From Streptomyces yatensis (GTDB taxonomy: Bacteria > Actinomycetota > Actinomycetes > Streptomycetales > Streptomycetaceae), in the NCBI RefSeq assembly GCF_018069625.1, contig NZ_CP072941.1, positions 8,928,001-8,992,000 of the forward strand: DNA of 64,000 bases, given 5' to 3'. Numbering within the stretch: the first letter of the stretch is position 1; every line of letters starts with the position of its first letter. This document shows, in pieces, positions 8,026-16,789 of this stretch. A program made the translations under genes and the position numbers. The notes beneath the pieces were generated by a model. That model was given only the letters and a program-made list of their open reading frames with translations. It had not been told where the DNA came from and made no database searches.

Positions 8026-9188
8026 CCAAGGAGCCGGTGGCCGTCGTCGGGATCGGCCAGACCAAGCACACCGCCGCACGCCGGGATGTCTCCATCGCCG
8101 GGCTGGTCCGGGAGGCCGCCGTACGGGCCCTGGACGACGCCCAGTTGACCTGGGCGGACATCGACGCCGTCGTCATCGGCAAGGCGCCCGACTTCTTCGA
8201 GGGCGTCATGATGCCCGAGCTGTACCTCGCCGACGCGCTCGGCGCGGTCGGCAAGCCGATGCTGCGCGTGCACACCGCCGGTTCCGTCGGCGGCTCCACC
8301 GCGCTGGTGGCCTCGGGCCTGGTCGCCTCCCGTGTCCACCGGACCGTGCTCACCCTCGCCTTCGAGAAGCAGTCGGAGTCGAACGCCATGTGGGGGCTGT
8401 CCCTGCCCATCCCCTTCCAGCAGCCGCTGCTGGCCGGGGCGGGCGGCTTCTTCGCCCCGCACGTACGGGCGTACATGCGGCGCACCGGCGCGCCCTCCGG
8501 TATCGGCGCCCTCGTGGCCTACAAGGACCGCCGCAACGCCCTGCGCAACCCCTACGCCCATCTGCACGAGCACGATCTGACGCTGGAGAAGGTGCGGTCG
8601 TCCCCGATGCTGTGGGACCCCATCCGCTACTCGGAGACCTGCCCCTCCTCGGACGGCGCCTGCGCCATGGTGCTCACCGACCGGGCCGGGGCGGAACGTG
8701 CCCCGTATCCGCCCGCCTGGATGCACGGCGGCGCCATGCGCAGCGAGCCGACGCTCTTCGCGGGGAAGGACTGCGTCTCGCCGAGGGCCGGCCGGGACTG
8801 CGCGGCCGATGTCTACCGCCAGGCCGGGATCACCGATCCGCGCCGGGAGATCGACGCGGTGGAGATGTACGTGCCCTTCAGCTGGTACGAGCCCATGTGG
8901 CTGGAGAACCTGGGCTTCGCGGACGAGGGCGAGGGCTGGAAGCTCACCGAGTCGGGGGTGACCGAGATCGACGGCGAGCTTCCGGTCAACCCCTCCGGCG
9001 GGGTGCTGTCCACCAACCCCATCGGCGCGTCGGGGATGCTGCGGTTCGCCGAGGCCGCGCTCCAGGTGCGCGGACGGGCGGGCGAACACCAGGTCGACGG
9101 CGCCCGTAAGGCGCTCGGCCACGCCTATGGCGGGGGCTCGCAGTTCTTCTCGATGTGGGTGGTCGCGGACACGCCGCCCGCCAATTGA
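8022..9188 (+). CDS. Thiolase-like lipid-transfer enzyme (Ltp3-like)
   Basis: Thiolase-fold protein of 388 residues starting with GTG (TKEPVAVVGIGQTKHTAARR follows). The GTG overlaps the upstream TGA in a GTGA junction, which fixes the start; an in-frame ATG at 7977 lies inside the previous gene. The nucleophile region is LRVHTAGSVGGSTAL, again without cysteine, while the C-terminal GGVLSTNPIGASGM and HAYGGGSQFF motifs are intact. The pairing of two unequal cysteine-less thiolase paralogues is a hallmark of steroid-degradation lipid-transfer enzymes. It is the last gene of the KstR-box operon; no clear hairpin follows it. Confidence 0.8.
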   Translation: MTKEPVAVVGIGQTKHTAARRDVSIAGLVREAAVRALDDAQLTWADIDAVVIGKAPDFFEGVMMPELYLADALGAVGKPMLRVHTAGSVGGSTALVASGLVASRVHRTVLTLAFEKQSESNAMWGLSLPIPFQQPLLAGAGGFFAPHVRAYMRRTGAPSGIGALVAYKDRRNALRNPYAHLHEHDLTLEKVRSSPMLWDPIRYSETCPSSDGACAMVLTDRAGAERAPYPPAWMHGGAMRSEPTLFAGKDCVSPRAGRDCAADVYRQAGITDPRREIDAVEMYVPFSWYEPMWLENLGFADEGEGWKLTESGVTEIDGELPVNPSGGVLSTNPIGASGMLRFAEAALQVRGRAGEHQVDGARKALGHAYGGGSQFFSMWVVADTPPAN

Positions 9189-9281
9189 GTCTCCTCCTCA
9201 GTCCTTCTTTCGTGGCCTGTGCGGCACCCGTCACGATCGCTAGGGTGGGGCGCGGACGACGATCCGGGAGGATGAGCTGAC

Positions 9282-9527
9282 GTGGCCGACACCACCACCA
9301 CCGCACAGCCACTGACAGGAAGCGCAGAGAAGCCCGATCTCGACCTCTCGGGCGCCCAGTGGCAGTCGAGTAGCCAGGGTGTGGGCGATGTGGAGATCGC
9401 CTTCGTCGAGGGGTTCATCGCGATGCGCCACGGCCGTCGTCCCGAGGGCCCGGCACTGATCTTCACCCCGGCCGAGTGGCGCGCCTTCGTCCTGGGCGCG
9501 CGTGAGGGCGAGTTCGACCTCACCTGA
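9282..9527 (+). CDS. DUF397 small protein
   Basis: Protein of 81 residues with the DUF397 pattern: W-S near residue 26 (GAQWQSSSQGVGDVEIAF), then GFIAMRHGRRPEGPALIFTP and EWRAFVLGAREGEFDL at the C-terminus. DUF397 proteins are abundant in Streptomyces, often beside XRE-family regulators of the BldB/WhiJ type. Here no such regulator is adjacent, so this is an orphan. The start is GTG at 9282, eight bases after GGGAGGATG. A very strong hairpin follows 18 bases after the stop. Molecular function is unknown. Confidence 0.85.
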   Translation: MADTTTTAQPLTGSAEKPDLDLSGAQWQSSSQGVGDVEIAFVEGFIAMRHGRRPEGPALIFTPAEWRAFVLGAREGEFDLT

Positions 9528-9921
9528 ACCGGTACCGCCGATCGGGGGCGGGCGGGTCCGACCGGACCCGCCCGCCCCTGGCATGTCGCCCCTCGGAGGA
9601 GCACACCGCGGCGCCCGGCCCCGCGGCGGTGAGTGCGTTATCGGCCAGAATCAGCACGCGGAATGCCCTGAGGGATCCCTGCCTCGCCGGGCACGACCGA
9701 GAGGCCCGTTTTTCCGTACGTTCACCAGAGGTTCACGAGTTGGTCATGTACCGTGGTGAAACGTGAGGATGACTCACGGTAACAGCGGCAGGTCGCGGCA
9801 GGTCTCCGCGGGCGGGAACAGAATCGTCCATCGCTCTATGCAGCCCCGGCCCCGGAGGGTAGTTTTCCCTCCCACTTCCCCGTTGTGCGGGGCGGCAAGT
9901 CGGCCGAAAACAGGGGGTGTC
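9528..9921. other. 394-bp intergenic region
   Basis: No convincing gene. It starts with the terminator at 9545-9578. A palindromic patch CGTGAG-N5-CTCACG occurs at 9760-9777 inside a wider ACCGTG...CACGGT pair. A small hairpin GGAGGG-N7-CCCTCC (9854-9872) lies about 50 bases before the acyl-CoA ligase start. The latter two are candidates for promoter or leader control of that ligase. Confidence 0.5.
9545..9578 (+). terminator. Strong hairpin terminator after DUF397 gene
   Basis: Perfect 15-bp GC stem (9545-9559 with 9564-9578) closed by a four-base loop. It starts 18 bases after the DUF397 stop. There is no U-tract. Confidence 0.8.
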
Positions 9922-11754
9922 GTGCGCGAATTCAGTCTCCCTCACATGGTGGAACCTCTGGGCGCGGGCGGGCTCGCGGACTCGGTCTACGAACGCGCGG
10001 CCCGCGAACCGGACCGGGCCCAGCTCGCCCGGCGCGACGCCACCGACCACGGCCGGTGGACTCCGGTGACCGCCGGGACCTTCCGGGACGAGGTGCTGGC
10101 GCTGGCGAAGGGCCTGCTGGCCGAGGGCGTGCGGTTCGGGGACCGGGTGGCCCTGATGGCGCGGACGCGGTACGAGTGGACGCTGTTCAGCTATGCCCTG
10201 TGGTCGGTCGGGGCCCAGGTGGTGACCGTCTACCCCACCTCCTCGGCGGAGCAGGTGCGCTGCATCCTGGCCCAGACGCGGGCCGTGGCCGTGGTGGTCG
10301 AGGGCGAGGACCACGCCATGACGGTCGGCGCCGTCTGCGACGACCTGCCCTGGCTGCGCTCCATCTGGCAGATGGACCAGGGGTGCGTGGCGGAGCTGTG
10401 GCGGCGGGGCGCCGACGTCCACGAGGAACTGGTCACCGAGCGCCGCTGGCTCGTGGAACCCCGCTGCACCGCGGTCATCTGCTACACCTCGGGCACCACC
10501 GGACAGCCCCTGGGGTGCATGATCACCCATGCCAATCTCGCCGCCGAATGCGACACCCTGTCCGCCGGCTGGAGCGGGCTGTTCGCCGAGCCCGGGGTGC
10601 AGCCCGCCATCCTCGCCTTCCTCCCGCTGGCGCACATTTACGGGCTGATGGTCCAAGTGCTCTGTGTGCGCGGCGGCATCCTCATGGGGCACGAACCCGA
10701 GCTCACCCCGTCCGCCCTGCTGCCGTCCTTCCAGAGCTTCCGCCCGACCTGTGTCTTCGCGGTGCCCTACATCTTCGAGAAGATCATCGCGGCCGCGCGG
10801 ACCGCCGCCCAGGACGCGGGCAGGGGAGTGGTCTTCCAGCGGGCCATGGCCACGGCGATGCGCTACGCCGCGGCCGTCGAGCGGCAGGCACAGGGCGGCG
10901 GAAAGGGCCCGGGCCCGGGGCGCAGGGCCCTGCACGCCGTCTTCGACCGGATGGTCTACCGGCGTCTGAGAGCCGTCCTGGGCGGCCGGGTGCGCTACGC
11001 GGTCACCGGTGGCTCACCGTTCAGCCGGGAGCTGGGGCTGACGTTCGCCGGCGCCGGGATCACCGTCTACAACGGCTACGGCCTCACCGAGACCACGGCG
11101 GCGATCACCGCCCAGCCGCCCGGCCGTCCCCGGCACGGCACGGTGGGCCGCCCGATGCCGGGCACGACGGTGCGCATCGCGCCGGACGGCGAGGTGTGGG
11201 TGCGCGGCGGCACCGTCTTCGAGGGCTATCTGGACGATCCCAAGGCCACCGGGGCCGCGCTGCGCGACGGCTGGCTGCACACCGGAGACGTCGGATTCCT
11301 CGACGGCGAGGGCTATCTCACCATCACCGGCCGCAAGAAGGACATCATCATCACCAGCGGCGGCAAGAGCGTCTCCCCGCTGCCGCTGGAAGAGCGGCTG
11401 CGGGCGCATCCGCTGATCTCGCAGTGCGTCCTGGTCGGCGACAACCGCCCGTTCGTGGGGGCGCTGATCACCCTGGACGCCGAGATGCTGGCGCGGTGGC
11501 ACCAGGTGGTCGGCGCGCGGCTTCCCGTCGGCCGGGAGCACGCGTCGGCGAACAAGGCGCTGCACGCGGAGATCCAGCAGGCGGTCTCCACGGCGAACCT
11601 CTCGGTGTCCAGGGCGGAGTCGATCAGGGCCTTCCGTATTCTCCCGAAGGAATTCACCGTGGAGGACGGGTTGTTGACGCCCTCGCTCAAACTGCGGCGC
11701 GACGCGGTCTACAAGGTCTGTGCCGCGCAGATCGAGCAGCTCTACGCGGGCTGA
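9922..11754 (+). CDS. Long-chain fatty-acid-CoA ligase (FAA1/FadD15 type)
   Basis: AMP-binding ligase of 610 residues for long-chain fatty acids. Visible motifs are CYTSGTTGQPLGCMITHANL near residue 190, FLPLAHIYGLM, the A5 motif YNGYGLTETTAA, HTGDVGFLDGEGYLTITGRK, and the C-terminal lysine region LTPSLKLRRDAV. The ORF is open back to 9763, but the segment before 9922 lacks family similarity, overlaps probable leader sequence, and the family begins with a segment like FSLPHMVEPLGAGGLADSVY; the GTG at 9922 is therefore chosen. No strong ribosome site is seen. It is transcribed alone; its stop is only six bases from the end of the convergent terpene synthase gene. Confidence 0.85.
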   Translation: MREFSLPHMVEPLGAGGLADSVYERAAREPDRAQLARRDATDHGRWTPVTAGTFRDEVLALAKGLLAEGVRFGDRVALMARTRYEWTLFSYALWSVGAQVVTVYPTSSAEQVRCILAQTRAVAVVVEGEDHAMTVGAVCDDLPWLRSIWQMDQGCVAELWRRGADVHEELVTERRWLVEPRCTAVICYTSGTTGQPLGCMITHANLAAECDTLSAGWSGLFAEPGVQPAILAFLPLAHIYGLMVQVLCVRGGILMGHEPELTPSALLPSFQSFRPTCVFAVPYIFEKIIAAARTAAQDAGRGVVFQRAMATAMRYAAAVERQAQGGGKGPGPGRRALHAVFDRMVYRRLRAVLGGRVRYAVTGGSPFSRELGLTFAGAGITVYNGYGLTETTAAITAQPPGRPRHGTVGRPMPGTTVRIAPDGEVWVRGGTVFEGYLDDPKATGAALRDGWLHTGDVGFLDGEGYLTITGRKKDIIITSGGKSVSPLPLEERLRAHPLISQCVLVGDNRPFVGALITLDAEMLARWHQVVGARLPVGREHASANKALHAEIQQAVSTANLSVSRAESIRAFRILPKEFTVEDGLLTPSLKLRRDAVYKVCAAQIEQLYAG

Positions 11755-11760
11755 ACCCGG

Positions 11761-12912
11761 CTAACGGGAGCCCGAACCGCTGTCCAGCGGTGGCAGCGGC
11801 GCGCCCCGCCCCGCGCGGATCAGCTCCTCCGCGCCGGTCAACTGGGCCCAGGGCCGCTGCCGTCCCCCGCTGACCGCCTCGGTGCCCCGCTCGTCGTAGC
11901 GTGCCGTACGCAGCGACCAGCCCAGATTGCCCGTCATCACATGCCGCATGCCGTCCACATAGCGCCCCACGGCCCGGTGGGTTCCCGGGTCCGCCCCCGC
12001 CTCGGTGAGCAGCGCCGGCAGCCTGGCCGCGGTCTCCTCGAACCATCGATAGCGTGCGTTGGCGAGGTCGGCGATATGGCCTACCGCGTCCTCCAGTTCA
12101 CCACCCGCGCGCTCCCACTGGACGATGACACTGTTGTGGACGTCCCCTACGGCCAGTTCCTTGTCCAGGGAAGCGATGTCATTGGTGAAGACCACCACAT
12201 CGTCCGTAGCCTCCCGCATCCGCGCCATCGGGAAGCCGCCGTGCAGCGCGGGCGGCAGGGTGTAGCCGCCGAACGGCTCGTTCAGGTCGAGACAGGGCTG
12301 TACGCCTATCGAGTGACGCCGCAGCGCCAGCACGGCCTCCACCGAGCGCGGTGCGTCCCCGCCGCCGGGCAGCGCGCCGGTCCGCTCCAGGGCCTCGTGG
12401 TGGTAGGAGTGCAGGTACTCCAGCCAGTGGTGGCGGAAGCGGTCCCGCCACACCCGCGGCCGCCCGGAGTTGATCCGGCGCCACAGGTCGCGGAAGCTCT
12501 CCAGGAGCGGCCCCTCGCCGCCCTGTGCCCTGCCGTGCGCCATGTCCTCCTCGGTGATCCGTATGACGTCCGCCACCAGCCGTGCCACGGCCTCCGGACG
12601 GGAGCCCAGTTCGCCGTCGAACTGATCGTCGAAGACGAAGTACCAGCCCACGAGGTCACTGCCCAGATTCAGATCGGCGCCGGTCGCCCTGGGGTAGAAC
12701 AGGCCCGCCAGCACGTCGAAGCGGAGCGCGTCGTACTCCGCGACGGACGCGCGGTCCTCGAAGACGCCGAACCGCGAGAGCCATTGGATGGTGTGCTGCC
12801 TGGCCGCCTCGGTGCCGGGACTGAGGTCGGCGGAGGCCGGAAAGTCGAACAGGGCCGCCCGGCGCAGCAGAGTCGTCTGCCGGGCCTGTGGTCGCGAAGC
12901 GTGCGCGTGCAT
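11761..12912 (-). CDS. Class I terpene synthase (sesquiterpene cyclase-like)
   Basis: Protein of 383 residues with both metal-binding motifs of bacterial terpene cyclases: the aspartate-rich DDQFDGE at residues 95-101 and the NSE triad NDIASLDKE at 244-252 (Asn244, Ser248, Glu252). An RY pair occurs near the C-terminus (SLRTARYDE). It would ionise a prenyl diphosphate, probably farnesyl diphosphate, and cyclise it in the cytoplasm. The length suits sesquiterpene synthases slightly extended at the C-terminus. The ATG at 12912 has AAGGGGGCGG upstream. No P450, prenyltransferase or oxidoreductase lies beside it, so the product would leave unmodified unless tailored elsewhere. Product identity cannot be read from sequence. 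Confidence 0.88.
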   Translation of the reverse strand: MHAHASRPQARQTTLLRRAALFDFPASADLSPGTEAARQHTIQWLSRFGVFEDRASVAEYDALRFDVLAGLFYPRATGADLNLGSDLVGWYFVFDDQFDGELGSRPEAVARLVADVIRITEEDMAHGRAQGGEGPLLESFRDLWRRINSGRPRVWRDRFRHHWLEYLHSYHHEALERTGALPGGGDAPRSVEAVLALRRHSIGVQPCLDLNEPFGGYTLPPALHGGFPMARMREATDDVVVFTNDIASLDKELAVGDVHNSVIVQWERAGGELEDAVGHIADLANARYRWFEETAARLPALLTEAGADPGTHRAVGRYVDGMRHVMTGNLGWSLRTARYDERGTEAVSGGRQRPWAQLTGAEELIRAGRGAPLPPLDSGSGSR

Positions 12913-13148
12913 GATCGTGTCCGCCCCCTTCGTCGGTCGGGCGGCCGCGGCCGCGCATACCACAGGCGTGCGCGGCATCTGGCCAACCCGGTGAATCCGG
13001 TCATCCTCGCGTGCGGAACGTGGCATCGATAGAGGAGGCAGTGAATTGGCGTGTGCCACTGGCAATGCCCGGCGGAAAAACCCCCATTGGGGGCTACGGA
13101 GCGTGCCATCCGCGCTACGCTCGGCGTCACCTGCCGGAGGGGATGAAC

Positions 13149-16087
13149 GTGGCGGAGGACATGAGCCAACAGGACCTGACGCGCCGGACACTGCTGGAGC
13201 GGGATCGGGAGCTGCGCGCGGTGGACACCGCGCTGACCGAACTGTGCGGGACGGGCCCCGCCGATCGGGCCGAGACCCGCGGCGGCGGAGTGATCGCCTT
13301 CGAGGGCCCCGGCGGCGTCGGCAAGACCGCGCTGCTCGGCGAGGCGCGCCGGAGGGCCGCCGCACGCGGCTGCACCGTGCTCCGGGCCCGTGGCGGTGAG
13401 CACGAACAGGGCGCGGCCTTCCATGTGGTGCGCCAGCTCTTCCAGCCGGTGCTCGCGGCGACCGGCGAGGACGAGCACCGCAGGATCCTCGGCGGCTGGT
13501 ACGACATCGTCGCGCCCGCGGTCGGCCTGGTGGTCTCGGGCCACGGCGGCGCACCCGATCCCCAGGGCGTCCGCGACGGCCTCGACTGGCTGGTGACCCG
13601 CTTCGCCGTGGAACACGCCCCGGTCGTCATGATCCTCGACGATGTCCACTGGGCCGACCCCGAATCGCTGGACTGGCTGACCCGGTTCGCCTCGCGCACC
13701 GCCGACCTGCCCCTGCTGCTCGCCGTCGGCTACCGCCCGGAGGGCCTGACCGCCGACGTCGCCGTGATACGGGCTCTTGTCGAGCGCCAGGGATCACGTC
13801 CCCATGTACTGGCGCCGCTGACCCCGAGCGGAGTCGGCAGGATCGTCCGGGAGGTCCTCGGGGACCACGCCGACGACGCGTTCTGCCGCGAGTGCTGGGC
13901 GATGACCGGCGGCAACCCCTGGGAGATCACCGAACTCACCGCCAAGATCCGCGACCGTCGGCTGAAACCGCAGTCGGAGAACCTGCCCGCGCTGCGTGAA
14001 CTGGTCTCCTCGGCCAAGGACAGCGGGCTCAACGACCGGCTCACCCGCCTCGGCACCGCCGCCGTCCGCCTCGCCTGGGCCGTCGCCGTCCTCGGTATCG
14101 AGGCCACCCCGGCGCTGACCGCCAATGTCGCCGGGCTCAGCGAGAGCGAGGCCGTCGATGTGGTGGCGCGGCTCGTCGACGCCCGGATCCTGGCCCCGCC
14201 GCGCCCCGGAAACGGCACCCGGCCCCTCGAATACCTCCACCCGCTCATCGCCACCGCCGTCTACCAGGCCATCCCCGGCGCCCTGCGGGTGGCCATGCAC
14301 GGCCAGGCCGCCACCGTGGTGCTCGGCGCGGGTCTGGGCTCCGCGGCCGCCGGCCGGCATCTGCTGGAGATGCACCCCGAGGGCGACACCTGGGTGGTGC
14401 ACCATCTGCGGGCCGCCGCCCGGGAGTACCTGCGCGCCGGAGCCCCCGACGCCGGGCGCCGCTGTCTGGCCCGGGCGCTGCGCGAACCACCCGCCCTGGA
14501 GGAGCGCCCCGCCGTGCTGTACGAGCTCGGCTGCGCCGCCCAGCTCACCGAGCCCGACGTCACCGTCAACCATCTGCGGGCCGCACTCGAAGAGCCCGCG
14601 CTCGGCCCCGACCTGCGCGAGGCGATCACCTACCGGCTCGCCCAGGCATACGGCCACAGCGGCCGCATGGAGGAGGCCGCCCAGGTCGTCGCCGCCGAGA
14701 TCGGCCGGGCCACCAGCGCCCGCACCCGGCTGCGGATGCAGACCGAGCAGCTCATGTGGAACATGTTCCGCGCCGATGAGAAGGAGTCGCCCGCCCGCTC
14801 CCGGCGCCTCGCCCGGCTCGCGGACCACCTCACCGGCCGCGGCATGGCCGAGCGCTATCTGCTGGGGCTGCGCGCCTGGGACGCGATGACCCGCGGCGAG
14901 CCGGTCGCCACCGCGCTGCACTACGCGGAGGAGGCCCTCGGCGACGGCCTCAGCTGGACCGATGACGACTGGGGCTTCGAGGGCCGATCCTGGTCGCCCT
15001 CGTCTTCCTCCACTGCGACCAGCCCGGGCGCGCCGAGGAACTGTTCAACAAGGGCATCGCCGAATGCGAGCGCAAGGGCTGGCGCGGCTCCCATCTGGCG
15101 TTCGGGTTCACTCTTCTCGGGTACGCCCGGCTGCGCCGCGGCGCGCTCGGGGAGGCGGAGGAACTGGCCCGGGAGGGGATGCGGATCGCCGATCTGGTGG
15201 GCTCCTCGACACCCGCGCACTGGACCGCGGTCGGCACCCTCATCGGAACGCTGATCTGCCAGGGCCGGGTCCGCGAGGCGCAGGAGTTCTCGGCCGGGCA
15301 CCGCGGCGAGACCCTGCCGCAGGCCACGCTCTGCCCCGACGTACCGGCGGTCCGCGGTGAGCTGCTGCTGGCCGCCAATCTGCACCGCGAGGCCCGGCAC
15401 CAGCTCACCGAGGTCGGCCGCCGCATGGACGGGCGCGGTATGCGCAACCCCGCCTGGTGCCCCTGGCAGCTCCACCTCGCCCAGACCCTCGCGCTGACCG
15501 ATCCCCCGCAGGCCGCCGAGGTCGCCGACGACGCGGTGCGCCGCGCCCGTCAGTTCGGCACCCACTCCGCGATCGGCAAGGCGCTGCACACCGCGGCCAC
15601 CGTGACCCAGGGGCCGGACCGGATCAAGCTGCTGGCCGAGGCCGTCAGCCATCTGATGCGGTCACCGGCCTCCTACGACCTGGCCGTGGCGCTGGTCGAC
15701 CACGGCGCCGCGCTGCGCCGCATCGGCCTGCCCCAGGAGGCCGGCGACCGGCTCTACCGCGGTCTGGAGGGAGCGGTGCGCTGCGGGGCCGACGCGCTCG
15801 CGGCCCGGGCCCGCGACGAGCTGTCCGCCGCCGGGCTGCGCCCCATGCAGCTGCGTGTCGATCACACCAGCCCGCTGACCTCCCAGGAGCAGGCGGTCGC
15901 CGAGCGGGCCGCCGAGGGCTGGCCGGACGCCCGGATCAGCGAGGCGACGGGGCTGGAGGAGCGTGAGGTCGCCCGGCTGCTGTCCGATGTCTACCGTAAG
16001 GTCGGCACCGACCGCGCCGGGCTGGCGAAGCGGCTGATCACCCCCACGGTCGGCCTGCCCCAGCGCCCGGCTCCCGACCCCGGATGA
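13149..16087 (+). pseudogene. LAL-type LuxR-family ATPase regulator, apparent frameshift
   Basis: Large ATPase regulator with an N-terminal AAA module: Walker A GPGGVGKTALLGEA near residue 55, Walker B VVMILDDVHWADPESLDWL near 160. These are followed by TPR-like helices and a C-terminal helix-turn-helix (TSQEQAVAERAAEGWPDA, then VARLLSDVYRKVG). The frame is open from 13149 to about 14982, then the family sequence continues in another frame (LVALVFLHCDQPGRAEELF). The junction TTCGAGGGCCGATCC fits loss of one base from an original GAG-GnG-CCG-ATC. It is either a true pseudogene or a sequencing error. GTG 13149 lies eight bases after GGAGG; ATG 13143 is possible. Divergent from the terpene synthase, it may once have controlled it. 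Confidence 0.8.
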
Positions 16088-16136
16088 GGGGTGCGGCCCG
16101 CCCGCTCCCCGGCACGGTAACCGGCACGCGGCCACG

Positions 16137-16142
16137 TACCAT
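16137..16142 (+). promoter_or_regulatory. Candidate -10 for leaderless transcript
   Basis: TACCAT matches the TAnnnT -10 form and lies six bases before the ATG at 16149, with no ribosome-binding sequence between. A good -35 is not visible. Confidence 0.4.
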
Positions 16143-16148
16143 GTCCGC

Positions 16149-16649
16149 ATGTCCTTCCTCCGCCGCCGCAGCGCCGCCACGCCCACCGGGCCGGACTTCG
16201 ACGTCCTCGCCATGGACCCGGGAGACTGGCCCGGCGATCTCGGGGCGGGGCTGCTGCCCGCTCCGGACGGCACCTGCCAGGGCGTCTTCCTGCGCTACGA
16301 CCTGTTCGGCGGCCGCGGCCCGGCGATGATCATCGGCAATCTGCCCGAGGGGTCCCCGGCCCGGGAGGTCGCGGAGGGCCAGCCGCCGTTCGAGGTCACC
16401 CAGCTGCTGGCGGCGCTCGGGAACGACGAGCCGGTCCAGGTGGTGGACACCGAGGACAGCCCGGTCATGCATGAGGACAACCTCCTCATCGTCCGCCGGA
16501 TCAAACTCTCCGAGGGCCGGATCTCCTGCGCCCAGTTCGACCGCAGCGACGGCGTGCTCGTCACCATCGCCAGCTGGGACCGGCCGATCACCGACGATCT
16601 GTACCGGCTGCTCAAGCCGCTGCCCGCGGAGATGTTCCAGCAGCGCTGA
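16149..16649 (+). CDS. Conserved hypothetical protein
   Basis: Protein of 166 residues, MSFLRRRSAATPTGPDFDVL at the start, acidic and without signal peptide or membrane segment. Recurring features are LAMDPGDWPGDLGAGLL, FEVTQLLAALGNDEPVQVVD and LYRLLKPLPAEMFQQR. I recognise the type as a conserved actinobacterial cytoplasmic protein but no function. A TACCAT hexamer six bases upstream of the ATG suggests a leaderless transcript. The next gene is convergent, so it is likely monocistronic. Confidence 0.75.
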   Translation: MSFLRRRSAATPTGPDFDVLAMDPGDWPGDLGAGLLPAPDGTCQGVFLRYDLFGGRGPAMIIGNLPEGSPAREVAEGQPPFEVTQLLAALGNDEPVQVVDTEDSPVMHEDNLLIVRRIKLSEGRISCAQFDRSDGVLVTIASWDRPITDDLYRLLKPLPAEMFQQR

Positions 16650-16789
16650 GGAGTGCCGCCGAGGGACCGTACGGCACACACGCCGAGGGCCGTGAGACGC
16701 CCGTGCGGCACACAGCCGGCACGGTCGCCCACGGCCCCCGGACGGCCCGTCCCACCACGCTCACGCGGCGGACTGACGGCCCGTCGGGC

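Noticed and set aside
13054..13064. TGCCACTGGCA palindrome before the LAL gene as an operator
   Set aside because: It is only 11 bp in GC-rich sequence with nothing else supporting it; chance is a reasonable explanation.
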